DNA of 33,093 nt from DAOTVC01 sp034437215. GTDB lineage: Bacteria; Chloroflexota; Anaerolineae; B4-G1; SLSP01. The stretch covers positions 1 to 33,093 of the forward strand of contig DAOTVC010000164.1 in NCBI GenBank assembly GCA_034437215.1, given 5' to 3'. Shown piece after piece: positions 1-7,355 of the stretch. The translations under genes and the position numbers were made by a program. The notes under the pieces are model-generated. The model did not search any database. It saw only the letters and a program-made list of their open reading frames with translations, and was not told the DNA's origin. The first letter of the stretch is position 1, and each line of letters begins with the position of its first letter.

Positions 1-807
1 TTGGCGTCGCCGCCCGCAGGCGCCCGCTGCCTGGGTATCCACCTCGAGGGGCCCTTTCTCTCCCCCGAGGAGCCGGGCATGGCGACCGCGGAGTGGTTCG
101 AGCCCTTCAACTGGGAGCGCTTTCAGCAGCTGCAGGAGCTCGCCGGGGGGCACATCCGCATGCTGACCTTCGCCCCCGAGGAGGGCGAGGGGCTGGAAGC
201 CATCCCGCGCCTCCAGAAGGCGGGCGTCATCCCCGTGGTGGGTCACTCCGACGCCACCTTCGAGCAGATCGCCGAGGCCGTCGACCTGGGGCTCAACCAC
301 GCCACCCACACCTTCAACGCTATGCCCGCCTTTCACCATCGCCGTCCCGGCGTGGTGGGGGCCGTGATGTACTTCCAGCAGATCGTGGCGGAGCTGATCG
401 CCGACGGCGTCCACATCCACCCGGCGGTGATGGCCATCCTCCTGCGGATCAAGGGGCTCGATCGCGTGGCGCTGGTCAGCGACTCCTCCCCGCTGGCGGG
501 CCTGCCCGAGGGCGAGTACGAGTGGGAACACAAGAGCATCTACGTCAAGGACGGCGCCTGCCGCCTGGAGGACGGTACCATCGCCGGAGCCCACGCCCTG
601 CTGGACACGGGGGTGCGCAACCTGGTCAAGATGGTGGGTCTGCCCCTGGAAGAGGCCCTCGTCCCCGCCACCAGGGTTCCCGCCGACGTGCTGGGGGTGC
701 GCAAGGGGCGCCTGCTCCCCGGATACGATGCCGACATCGTCCTGCTGGATGACGGGTACAACGCCGTTCTCACCCTGGCGGAGGGGGAGATCGTCCACCG
801 TGCCTGA
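1..807 (+). CDS. nagA: N-acetylglucosamine-6-phosphate deacetylase, 5'-truncated by window edge
   Basis: This cytoplasmic amidohydrolase would remove acetate from GlcNAc-6-phosphate to give glucosamine-6-phosphate. The visible 268 codons open just before the family motif GIHLEGPF, whose Glu is a metal ligand. They continue through VVGHSDATF and NHATHTFNAM, which carry the metal and substrate histidines, and LVSDSSPLAG, which carries the catalytic Asp. They end with the usual C-terminal fragment of the amidohydrolase (GYDADIVLLD). Full-length NagA is about 380 residues, so roughly the first 115 lie upstream of base 1, and the TTG at base 1 is not the real start. The stop codon lies inside the first codons of the next gene, so the two are translationally coupled. 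The converging glucosamine-6-phosphate deaminase at 3807-4859 provides the next step of the pathway. Confidence 0.93.
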   Translation: MASPPAGARCLGIHLEGPFLSPEEPGMATAEWFEPFNWERFQQLQELAGGHIRMLTFAPEEGEGLEAIPRLQKAGVIPVVGHSDATFEQIAEAVDLGLNHATHTFNAMPAFHHRRPGVVGAVMYFQQIVAELIADGVHIHPAVMAILLRIKGLDRVALVSDSSPLAGLPEGEYEWEHKSIYVKDGACRLEDGTIAGAHALLDTGVRNLVKMVGLPLEEALVPATRVPADVLGVRKGRLLPGYDADIVLLDDGYNAVLTLAEGEIVHRA

Positions 808-1525
808 TCTGGCGGGGCGCTACTTCGACGTGGTGCGCCGGCTCCTGGAGAAAGCCGAGCGGACGCAGGCGGAGGCCATCGAGCGGGCGGGCCAGATCGT
901 CGCCGGCACCATCGCCGGCGGGGGCACCCTCTACACCTTCGGGACGGGCCACTCTCACATGCTGGCGGAGGAGCCCTACGTCCGTGCCGGTGGGTTGACC
1001 CGCGTCGAAGCCATCCTCGTGCCGCGTCTCATGCTCCACGAGGACCCCGCAGAGGCCACGGAACTGGAACGTCAGGCGGAGGAAGCCGCGCGGATCCTCG
1101 AGGAGTACGGGTTAGAAAAAGGTGATACCCTCCTCGTCATCTCCAACTCGGGCCGGAACGCCGTGCCCGTGGAGATGGCCCTGCGAGCCCGGGAGCAGAG
1201 TATCCCCGTCCTCGCCCTCACATCGCTGCGCCACTCCCGCTCGGTGAGCTCCCGCCACAGCAGCGGGCTGCGCCTCTTCGAGGTCGCCGACGTCGTCCTC
1301 GACAACGGGGGCGTCCCGGGGGACGCCGCCCTGGAGGTGGAGGGACTGCCCGTGCGCATCGGCCCCACCTCCACCGTCGTAGGGGCGGCGCTCGTCAACG
1401 CCGTCGTCGCGACCGCGGTCGAGCAGCTCCTCGAGGAGGGGCTTACCCCGCGCGTCTTCATCAGCAGCAACGTCGATCAACCGGAGGGCACCTCCCTGCT
1501 TCAGACGTCGCCCGGTAAAGTCTGA
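800..1525 (+). CDS. SIS-domain sugar-phosphate protein, UPF0309-like
   Basis: The protein has about 241 residues and is a single SIS (sugar isomerase) domain. The N-terminus is an amphipathic helix (RYFDVVRRLLEKAERTQ). It is followed by the phosphosugar-binding stretch LYTFGTGHSHMLAEEPYVRAGGL and later by LLVISNSGRNAVPVEMA, both typical of the UPF0309 family found in amino-sugar operons. I chose GTG at 800 because it overlaps the nagA stop by 8 nt and begins directly at the conserved helix; an upstream ATG at 728 would overlap nagA by 80 nt. Its place between nagA and ptsH suggests a role in amino-sugar phosphate handling, either as isomerase or sensor. The exact reaction cannot be told from the sequence. 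Confidence 0.85.
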   Translation: MPDLAGRYFDVVRRLLEKAERTQAEAIERAGQIVAGTIAGGGTLYTFGTGHSHMLAEEPYVRAGGLTRVEAILVPRLMLHEDPAEATELERQAEEAARILEEYGLEKGDTLLVISNSGRNAVPVEMALRAREQSIPVLALTSLRHSRSVSSRHSSGLRLFEVADVVLDNGGVPGDAALEVEGLPVRIGPTSTVVGAALVNAVVATAVEQLLEEGLTPRVFISSNVDQPEGTSLLQTSPGKV

Positions 1526-1584
1526 AAAGCGTTGGTCGATTCGCAGAAAGAGAAATTTGAGGTAAAATATAGGTAAGGTAAGGG

Positions 1585-1636
1585 CTGAAAGCTAGACAAC
1601 CGGGGCATCGCGGATGTCCTTCGGTAGCGCTTTCAG
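1585..1636 (+). other. Inverted repeat in the spacer before ptsH
   Basis: The 183-nt spacer between the SIS gene and ptsH holds an 8-bp inverted repeat (ctgaaagc at 1585-1592, gctttcag at 1629-1636). A weaker second pairing lies inside it (gacaaccg against cggatgtc), and the downstream side is T-rich (gtttactcttgttc). It could terminate the nagA operon or be a structured leader for ptsH-ptsI. I cannot decide between these. A strong ribosome binding site (gaggagaa) precedes ptsH. Confidence 0.35.
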
Positions 1637-1708
1637 TTTACTCTTGTTCAAGTTATGTAAGTCGCGTTCCTGTAACAGCAACATCTTTCAACAGAGGAGA
1701 ACCACACA

Positions 1709-1984
1709 ATGCCAGAGACCACTCTGACCATCCGCGCTGATGTAGGGCTTCACGCCCGCCCCGCCGCCGTCTTTGTCAATACCGCCAAGAAGTTCGCGTG
1801 CGACGTGCGCGTCTGCCACGGCGAAAAGGAGGCCAACGCCAAGAGCATCCTCGGCGTCCTTTCCCTGGGCGTCGAACAGGACGATCAGATTGTCGTGCGA
1901 GCGGAGGGCGAAGATGCTGCAGAGGCCCTGGAGGCACTGACGGAGCTGGTGGAAAAGAACTTCGAGCTCGAAGAAAAGGAGTAG
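1709..1984 (+). CDS. ptsH: Phosphocarrier protein HPr
   Basis: HPr passes phosphate from Enzyme I to sugar-specific EIIA domains of the phosphotransferase system. The 91-residue length is normal. The phosphorylated histidine is H15 in the motif GLHARPAA, and the regulatory serine is S46 in AKSILGVLSLG, as in Gram-positive-type HPr that is a target of HPr kinase. The start is supported by GAGGAGAA placed 9 nt upstream of the ATG. Enzyme I begins 4 nt after the stop and uses a ribosome site inside the end of this gene (aaggag), so the two are one operon. No EII component lies in the window. Confidence 0.96.
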   Translation: MPETTLTIRADVGLHARPAAVFVNTAKKFACDVRVCHGEKEANAKSILGVLSLGVEQDDQIVVRAEGEDAAEALEALTELVEKNFELEEKE

Positions 1985-1988
1985 TCAG

Positions 1989-3716
1989 ATGAAGCGCTTA
2001 GAGGGCATCGCTGCCTCCCGAGGTATCGCCATCGGCCCGACCTTTCTCTACCGGCAGGTCAACCTGGACTTTGAGCGCCGCAAGGTCGATGATCCCCAGG
2101 CCGAGTGGGAGCGCTTCGAGAGCGCTGCCGAGCAGGCCAAGGAGCAGCTGCGGGAGATCGAGAGCCAGACCGAAGAGTCGGTGGGCAGCGACGAGGCGGC
2201 CCTCTTCGAGGCCCACCGGATGATGCTTGAGGACCCCGACCTGCTGGAGCAGATCCACCAGACGATCAAGGAGGAACGGATCAACGCCGAGGCGGCCATT
2301 CGGGATGCCTCGGAGTCCTACGCCCGCATGATGGAGGCGCTGGACAGCGAGTACATGAAGGCGCGCGCCGCCGACGTACGCGACGTCGCCAACCGCGTCC
2401 TGCGCATCCTCCTCGGCAAGGCGGAGTCCCCCAGCGAGGGGCTGACCGAGCCCTCCATCATCCTGGCCCGGGACCTCGCTCCTTCCGACACCGCGCTCAT
2501 GGACAAGTCGCTGGTCCTGGGCTTCTGCACCGCCGAGGGAGGGCCGACCTCCCACACCGCCATCCTGGCCCGCGGATTGGGCATCCCGGCCATCGTCGGC
2601 GCCGAGCTGGAGATCCTGGCCATCGCCGAGGGCACCCGCCTCGTGCTGGACGGCGTCGAGGGGACGCTCATCGTGGAGCCCGACGAGGAGACCGTCGCGG
2701 AGTACGAAGGGCAGCAGCAGACGATGAGCGATATCCTCGAGGGCGCCCGGGAGAAGGCCGGCGAACCGGCGATCACCGAAGAGGGCTACCGCGTCGAGGT
2801 GGTGGCGAACATCGGGAACGTGACCGGCGCCGAGGCCGCCCTCGAGAACGGTGCCGAGGGCGTGGGGCTCCTGAGGACGGAGTTCCTTTACCTGGAGCGG
2901 GATCACCTCCCCGACGAGGAGGAGCAGTACGAGGCCTATCGGGCGATTCTCGAGACGATGGGCGACCGGCCCGTTATCCTGCGCACGTTGGATATCGGCG
3001 GCGACAAGGAGCTCCCCTACATGGAGATGCCCGCGGAGATGAACCCCTTCCTGGGCGTGCGGGCCATCCGCCTGGCGTTGAAGCGCCCCGAACTGCTCAA
3101 GCCCCAGCTGCGGGCTGCACTGCGGGCCGGCGTCGGGCACGATCTCAAGATCATGTTCCCCATGGTGGCGAGGGCCGAAGAGATACGCAGAGCCCGTGCT
3201 CTGTTGGACGAATGCCGAGCCGAGCTCGAAGCGGAGGGAAGGGCTGTAGCGGAGGGGCTCGAGATCGGCATCATGATCGAGATTCCCTCCGCCGCCCTGA
3301 TGGCGGACCAGCTGGCGGCGATGGTGGACTTCTTCTCCATCGGCACCAACGACCTGAGCCAGTACACCCTGGCTGCAGACCGGACCAATCCCGACGTGGC
3401 GCCCATGGCCTCGGGCTTCCAGCCCGCCGTCCTGCGCCTGGTGCGCAACGTCATCCACGCGGCCCACGCGAAGGGGAAGTGGGTGGGGCTGTGCGGCGAG
3501 CTGGCAGGCGATCCCCTCGCCATCCCCATCCTGCTGGGGCTGGGGCTGGATGAGTTCAGCATGAACCCGCCCGCCATCCCCCTCGCCAAGCAGATCATCC
3601 GCACCCTCTCCCTGGAGGAGACGCAGGCCCTCGCCGAGGAGGCCCTCGAACAGGAGAACCCCGAGGCGATCAAGGCTCTGGTCCGGGAGCGGTTTCCCGC
3701 CGCCGACATCGGCTGA
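1989..3716 (+). CDS. ptsI: PTS Enzyme I (phosphoenolpyruvate-protein phosphotransferase)
   Basis: Enzyme I takes phosphate from phosphoenolpyruvate and passes it to HPr. The protein is 575 residues, the standard length. The N-terminal HPr-binding helical part is followed by the phosphohistidine domain with H189 in GGPTSHTAILARGLGIPAIVG. The C-terminal PEP-binding TIM barrel carries GVGLLRTEFLY (the substrate Arg), the metal-binding region IEIPSAALMAD, the signature FSIGTNDLSQYTLAADR, and the active-site Cys in VGLCGEL. All catalytic motifs look intact. It is expressed with ptsH. The link with nagA suggests PTS import of N-acetylglucosamine, but the transporter must be encoded elsewhere. Confidence 0.96.
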   Translation: MKRLEGIAASRGIAIGPTFLYRQVNLDFERRKVDDPQAEWERFESAAEQAKEQLREIESQTEESVGSDEAALFEAHRMMLEDPDLLEQIHQTIKEERINAEAAIRDASESYARMMEALDSEYMKARAADVRDVANRVLRILLGKAESPSEGLTEPSIILARDLAPSDTALMDKSLVLGFCTAEGGPTSHTAILARGLGIPAIVGAELEILAIAEGTRLVLDGVEGTLIVEPDEETVAEYEGQQQTMSDILEGAREKAGEPAITEEGYRVEVVANIGNVTGAEAALENGAEGVGLLRTEFLYLERDHLPDEEEQYEAYRAILETMGDRPVILRTLDIGGDKELPYMEMPAEMNPFLGVRAIRLALKRPELLKPQLRAALRAGVGHDLKIMFPMVARAEEIRRARALLDECRAELEAEGRAVAEGLEIGIMIEIPSAALMADQLAAMVDFFSIGTNDLSQYTLAADRTNPDVAPMASGFQPAVLRLVRNVIHAAHAKGKWVGLCGELAGDPLAIPILLGLGLDEFSMNPPAIPLAKQIIRTLSLEETQALAEEALEQENPEAIKALVRERFPAADIG

Positions 3717-3749
3717 CCGTCGGGCAGGGTGGCTTTGAAGAGACCCTAA

Positions 3750-3783
3750 AGCGCGGTTGAGCTTCGAAAACCTCAACCGCGCT
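3750..3783. terminator. Bidirectional terminator between ptsI and the SIS deaminase
   Basis: A perfect 12-bp stem (agcgcggttgag / ctcaaccgcgct) with a 10-nt loop lies in the 90-bp gap between two converging genes. On the + strand it is followed by cttcgttt. On the minus strand the T-run is weak. Its position makes it the shared terminator of both operons. Confidence 0.85.
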
Positions 3784-3806
3784 CTTCGTTTGCCGCCGGG
3801 TACCGC

Positions 3807-4859
3807 TCAGTGGGTGCGCGTCACCTTCTTGAGTTCGCGGGGATGGTCGGGGTCGTAGCCCTTGGCCAGGGTCAACCCCAGGGCGAAGATCTGCCCGGGC
3901 ACGACGGTGACCAGGGGCGAGACCCACTCGGGGATGTCCTTGGGCAGGGGCAGAGGCGTCTGGGCCAGCGCCAACGCCTCCTCCAGAGCGGAAACGACCA
4001 CCAGCTCGGCTTTGCGATCCTGCAACTCCTTGAGGAGATCGATGAGCTCCGCTGCGATCTGGCCCTCGGGCACCACGGAAAAGACCGGGAATCCCTGCTC
4101 CACGATGGCGACGGGGCCGTGCTGGAAGTCGGCCGAGGAGTAGGGCTCGGCCAGGACGTAGGTGAGCTCTTTGAGCTTCAGCGCGATCTCGTAGGCGGTG
4201 GCGTAGTTGTAGCCCCGGCTGATGACTACACAGGCCTCCATGTAGCGGTAGCGCTCCGCAGCCGCGATGATCTCCGGCGCCGAGGAGGTGATCTCGGCAA
4301 CGAGGTCAGGGACGGTGGCGAGGACCTCGAAGCGCTCTCGATCCTGCGCCAGCGCCGCGCTGAGCATCGCCAGGGCCATGAGCGACGTCGTGTAGGTCTT
4401 GGTGGCGGCGATGCTGATCTCCTCTCCCGCGTCGAGGCAGATGACGTGCTCGGCAGCTTTGCCGAGGGGCGAATCGGCGAAGTTGGTGACGGCCACCGTG
4501 AGGGCTCCCTGCCTCCGCCCACTCTCGAGCACGCTCACGATATCCGGGGTCTCCCCCGATTGGGAGACGCCGAGCACCAGGGCGTTCTTTAGGCGGGGCG
4601 ACTCATTGTAGAGAGAGAAGAGGGAGGGGGTAGCGAGGGCGATGGGCAGGTCGTTGGCGGCCCCGAAGAGATATTGTCCATAGCGGGCCGCGTTGTCGGA
4701 GCTTCCGCGCGCCGCCATGACGACGTAGTCGGGTTGGCGCTCCCGCACGATCTCCGCTACACGTTCGACGTTCTCCCGCTGCTTCTCCAACATCCGACGC
4801 AGTACCTCGGGCTGCTCCCGAATCTCCCGTCGCAGGTGTGATCTGTCCTCATTCGCCAT
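3807..4859 (-). CDS. SIS-type glucosamine-6-phosphate deaminase (NagB-II / AgaS-like)
   Basis: This 350-residue protein has two SIS domains like the isomerase half of GlmS but lacks the N-terminal glutaminase. Motifs are AARGSSDNAARYGQYL, GVSQSGETPDIV in SIS 1, the EEISIAATKTYTTSL segment that corresponds to the GlmS phosphosugar site, and a second SIS domain. The tail GYDPDHPRELKKVTRTH matches the GlmS C-terminus (…D..RNL.KSVTV). Proteins of this build (NagB-II) turn glucosamine-6-phosphate into fructose-6-phosphate and ammonia, the step after NagA, encoded just across the terminator. AgaS-type activity on galactosamine-6-phosphate is an alternative. GAAAGGGGA precedes the ATG. It follows the Mth938-like gene by only 27 nt, so the two are probably co-transcribed. 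Confidence 0.83.
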   Translation of the reverse strand: MANEDRSHLRREIREQPEVLRRMLEKQRENVERVAEIVRERQPDYVVMAARGSSDNAARYGQYLFGAANDLPIALATPSLFSLYNESPRLKNALVLGVSQSGETPDIVSVLESGRRQGALTVAVTNFADSPLGKAAEHVICLDAGEEISIAATKTYTTSLMALAMLSAALAQDRERFEVLATVPDLVAEITSSAPEIIAAAERYRYMEACVVISRGYNYATAYEIALKLKELTYVLAEPYSSADFQHGPVAIVEQGFPVFSVVPEGQIAAELIDLLKELQDRKAELVVVSALEEALALAQTPLPLPKDIPEWVSPLVTVVPGQIFALGLTLAKGYDPDHPRELKKVTRTH

Positions 4860-4886
4860 GGATGATTCCCCTTTCTGAAAAATAGA

Positions 4887-5237
4887 TCAACAGGTCAAGT
4901 GTAGGGCCGCTGCCGTCGCGCGCTCTTCCCGCAGTTGATTATAGGTCTCGACCGCCTGTTCGGTCTTCGCCACGCGGAGCTCGACCCCGGCCTCCTCGAT
5001 AGCCCGCCGGGTCTCCGGCGGAACGCTCATCCGCCCCCGGGCTCCCTGCCCCACGACGAGCACCTCGGGCTGCGCCTCGAAGACCGCGTCCAGGTCCGCG
5101 GCATCCAGCCGGTGGCCCTCCCGGCGCCACCAGCCGTCGATGACCCGTCCGGGTAAGATGATCACATCCTGGTCATAGGGCTGGCCGTCGATCTCGATGT
5201 GACCAAAGCGGTAGGCTTGGATTTCAGGTGTGGACAT
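4887..5237 (-). CDS. Mth938-like domain protein (NDUFAF3/DUF498 family)
   Basis: The protein has 116 residues. It fits the small Mth938 family: an opening FGHIEIDGQPYDQDVIILPG, then WWRREGHRL, a central VLVVGQGARGRMSVPPE strand-loop, and the ending ETYNQLREERATAAALHLTC, the family's C-terminal signature. The molecular role of bacterial members is not established; the eukaryotic relative NDUFAF3 helps assemble respiratory complex I. A very strong ribosome site (aggaggggggag) sits directly before the ATG. The likely promoter and leader are in the 330-bp upstream spacer. There is no obvious functional link with the downstream deaminase. Confidence 0.85.
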   Translation of the reverse strand: MSTPEIQAYRFGHIEIDGQPYDQDVIILPGRVIDGWWRREGHRLDAADLDAVFEAQPEVLVVGQGARGRMSVPPETRRAIEEAGVELRVAKTEQAVETYNQLREERATAAALHLTC

Positions 5238-5256
5238 CTCCCCCCTCCTTCGGAAT

Positions 5257-5296
5257 TAGTCGTTTAGTCTCGTAGTCTGGTCGTCAAGTAGTCATT
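5257..5296. repeat. Array of five 8-nt units in the Mth938 gene leader
   Basis: Five adjacent 8-mers, tagtcgtt, tagtctcg, tagtctgg, tcgtcaag and tagtcatt, are variations on tagtcNNN. They lie in the untranslated leader between the predicted promoter and the ribosome site. Confidence 0.7.
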
Positions 5297-5306
5297 TGCG
5301 TGACTG

Positions 5307-5356
5307 AAGGGTGTGTGCGAACACCGGCGTCCCCTTAGTTGGATGACAACACCCTT
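5307..5356. repeat. Inverted repeat in the leader of the Mth938-like gene
   Basis: The 8-bp arms aagggtgt (5307-5314) and acaccctt (5349-5356) enclose 34 nt. On the minus strand the structure begins right after the predicted -10 element, so it would form the first 50 nt of the transcript. The arm ends (gggtgt) resemble those of the MITE-like element at 32463-32582, but the interior does not align convincingly. Confidence 0.45.
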
Positions 5357-5357
5357 T

Positions 5358-5386
5358 AGTGTAGTCGCAGAGAGACGAAGGTGCAA
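5358..5386 (-). promoter_or_regulatory. Sigma70-like promoter for the Mth938-like gene and deaminase
   Basis: On the minus strand TTGCAC (5386-5381) and TACACT (5363-5358) are separated by exactly 17 nt, about 120 nt before the ATG at 5237. The rest of the spacer up to 5569 holds the 8-nt array, the leader inverted repeat and a hairpin at 5521-5545. I see no gene in it. Confidence 0.55.
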
Positions 5387-5520
5387 GTTGGGACACAAAG
5401 TGTCAAGAAATCCCGACACCAATAGTCAAGGTTGCCCTCTATACAGCGCCCGCACAGATACCTACAATAATAGGTAGGTGCTTAACAACAAACCCTCCAA
5501 TACAGCCTGCACCGCGATCC

Positions 5521-5545
5521 GGGGAGTCGATCTGATCGGCTCCCC
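5521..5545. terminator. Hairpin after the GH2 gene
   Basis: The sequence ggggagtcgat / ctg / atcggctcccc forms an 11-bp stem with one G-T pair and a 3-nt loop. It lies 25 nt beyond the stop of the GH2 gene (minus strand). The T-rich side (gcctttgttg) is on the + strand, so termination of the minus-strand operon would be by a stem with little U-tract. Confidence 0.55.
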
Positions 5546-5569
5546 GCCTTTGTTGTCTCCCCCGGTCTC

Positions 5570-7345
5570 TCAGCCCATCACCCGCGCAAAGGTTTGGTAG
5601 AGAGCCTCGTGCGCGCCCCTTAACAGCTCGGGGTCCATCTTCTCGACCTTGCGATCGTAGGTGAGATAGCCGTTGATCTCGACCTCCACGTCAGTGGTCT
5701 GCGTGTAGACGGCAGCCGCCAACCCACCCTCGATGAGCTCCCGAAGGCGCTCCAGGAGTTCCAGATAGCCCTGAGACAGGGCCGCGGCATCGCGAAAGTT
5801 GCGCTGGCTGAATTGCTTCTCCTCATCCCAGACGTGCCCCGGCATCTGCAGACCGTAGCCTCCGAACTCTGAGATAACCCACGCCCGCTCGCGGTCCAGC
5901 CGGGGGCGGAAGAGCTTCCGCAGGTAGATGTGCCGGCTCTGGAGATCTCCCCCGCCCTGATCGAACCAGCCCGAAGCGTGATCCACCAGCCGCGTCGGGT
6001 CGTAGGTCTTCAACCGCGCCGCCACCTCCTGCGCCCGAAACTGACCCCACCCCTCGTTGAAGGGTCCCCAGATGGCGATGGAGGGTACGTTGTAGAGGTG
6101 GTCCACCATCCCCCGGAGATCACGGTGAAAGCGGGCGCGGTTGGCCTCCTCACCCCGTCCGAAACGGCCCATGCGCCGGTCGTCGCGGTAGTTCAAACCC
6201 GCGAGCAGCGCCAGCAGGTTGGTGATCATGCCGATGGGCTGGCCCCCGTTGGGCATGTCCTGCCAGACGATTATCCCCAGCCGGTCGCAGGCCGCGTACC
6301 AGCGGGCCGGCTCCACCTTGACGTGCTTGCGGATCACGTTACAGCCGATCCCTTTGGCGTACTCGATGTCGAAGAGCAGCGCTTCCTCGCTGGGCGGCGT
6401 GTAGAGACCGTCGGGGTAGTAGCCCTGGTCGAGGGGGCCGTAGAGGAAGAGAGGACGGTCGTTGAGGTGGAAGCGGAGGTAGCCCCGCGCGTCCCTCTCC
6501 AGGCTGAACTTGCGCAGGGCAAAGTAGCTGCCCACCTCGTCGAGTCGCTGTCCGTCCCGCACGAGACGCACCCGCAGATTGTAGAGATGGGGATCGGAGG
6601 GGCTCCACGGGCGGGGCCGGGCCAGGGTGAGCGTCAGGGGCAGCGCCGCCGGCCCCTGCTCCGAGATCACCTCGACGCCGGCGTCGAGAACGACCGCCTC
6701 CAGGTGCGTATCCGCGGCCCTGCCCCGCAGGACGACCTCCAGCGTCAGCGTCCCGGTGTCGAGGTCGGGCGTCATCCGCAAGCTCGCGACGCTCGTCTCG
6801 GGCACCGCCTCGAGCCAGACGGTCTGCCAGATGCCGGAGACAGCCGTGTACCAGATAAAACCCGGCTTCAAGACCTGCTTGCCCCGCTCCTGCAGACCCC
6901 CGTCCGTGGGATCGTAGACGGCGACGACCAGTTCATTCTCACCTGCCTGCAGAAGCTCGGTGACGTCGAAGGTGAAGGGCAGATAGCCCCCCTCGTGAGC
7001 ACCGGCGCGCTGCCCGTTGACGAAGACCTCCGCCTGCCAATCGACGGCTCCGAAGTGGAGCAGCACCCGCTGTCCCCCCTCCAGCCAGCCCGGGGGCAGC
7101 TCGAAGCCCCGCCGGTACCAGAGGCGCTCCTCGGGCAGCAGCGGTCGCTGCACGCCCGACAGAGTCGATTCGACGGGATAGGGCACGCGGATCTGTCCCT
7201 CGTACACCTCCACCCAGGCCCGCTCCCGGGCCACGATGGCGTAGTCCCACCAGCCGTTGAGATTGAGCCACGCGTCGCGCGTCAGCTGCGGTCGGGGGTA
7301 CTCGGGCAGCGGGGGATCTGAGGGGCTCCACGGCGTCTCGAGCAT
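5570..7345 (-). CDS. Glycoside hydrolase family 2 (beta-galactosidase/beta-glucuronidase-like)
   Basis: This enzyme of about 591 residues has the GH2 order. The N-terminal jelly-roll sugar-binding domain reads YPRPQLTRDAWLNLNGWWDYAI, with FGAVDWQAEVFVNG further on. An immunoglobulin-like domain follows, then a TIM barrel. The barrel carries the acid/base Glu in IWGPFNEGWGQF (about residue 431) and the nucleophile Glu in VISEFGGYG (about 493), then YTQTTDVEVEINGYLTYDRK. No signal peptide is visible, so it probably acts on imported oligosaccharides. I prefer the ATG at 7345, preceded by GAGAGG and 10 nt after the GH127 stop; an in-frame ATG at 7369 would overlap that gene. The sugar specificity cannot be read, but GH127 upstream points to plant or glycoprotein arabinoside-galactoside chains. 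Confidence 0.9.
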   Translation of the reverse strand: MLETPWSPSDPPLPEYPRPQLTRDAWLNLNGWWDYAIVARERAWVEVYEGQIRVPYPVESTLSGVQRPLLPEERLWYRRGFELPPGWLEGGQRVLLHFGAVDWQAEVFVNGQRAGAHEGGYLPFTFDVTELLQAGENELVVAVYDPTDGGLQERGKQVLKPGFIWYTAVSGIWQTVWLEAVPETSVASLRMTPDLDTGTLTLEVVLRGRAADTHLEAVVLDAGVEVISEQGPAALPLTLTLARPRPWSPSDPHLYNLRVRLVRDGQRLDEVGSYFALRKFSLERDARGYLRFHLNDRPLFLYGPLDQGYYPDGLYTPPSEEALLFDIEYAKGIGCNVIRKHVKVEPARWYAACDRLGIIVWQDMPNGGQPIGMITNLLALLAGLNYRDDRRMGRFGRGEEANRARFHRDLRGMVDHLYNVPSIAIWGPFNEGWGQFRAQEVAARLKTYDPTRLVDHASGWFDQGGGDLQSRHIYLRKLFRPRLDRERAWVISEFGGYGLQMPGHVWDEEKQFSQRNFRDAAALSQGYLELLERLRELIEGGLAAAVYTQTTDVEVEINGYLTYDRKVEKMDPELLRGAHEALYQTFARVMG

Positions 7346-7355
7346 GGTCAACCTC

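Noticed and set aside
1998..3776. 592-codon open frame antisense to ptsI
   Set aside because: It is fully covered by the intact Enzyme I gene, is rich in Gly, Gln, His and Leu without any domain pattern, and is a GC-rich shadow.
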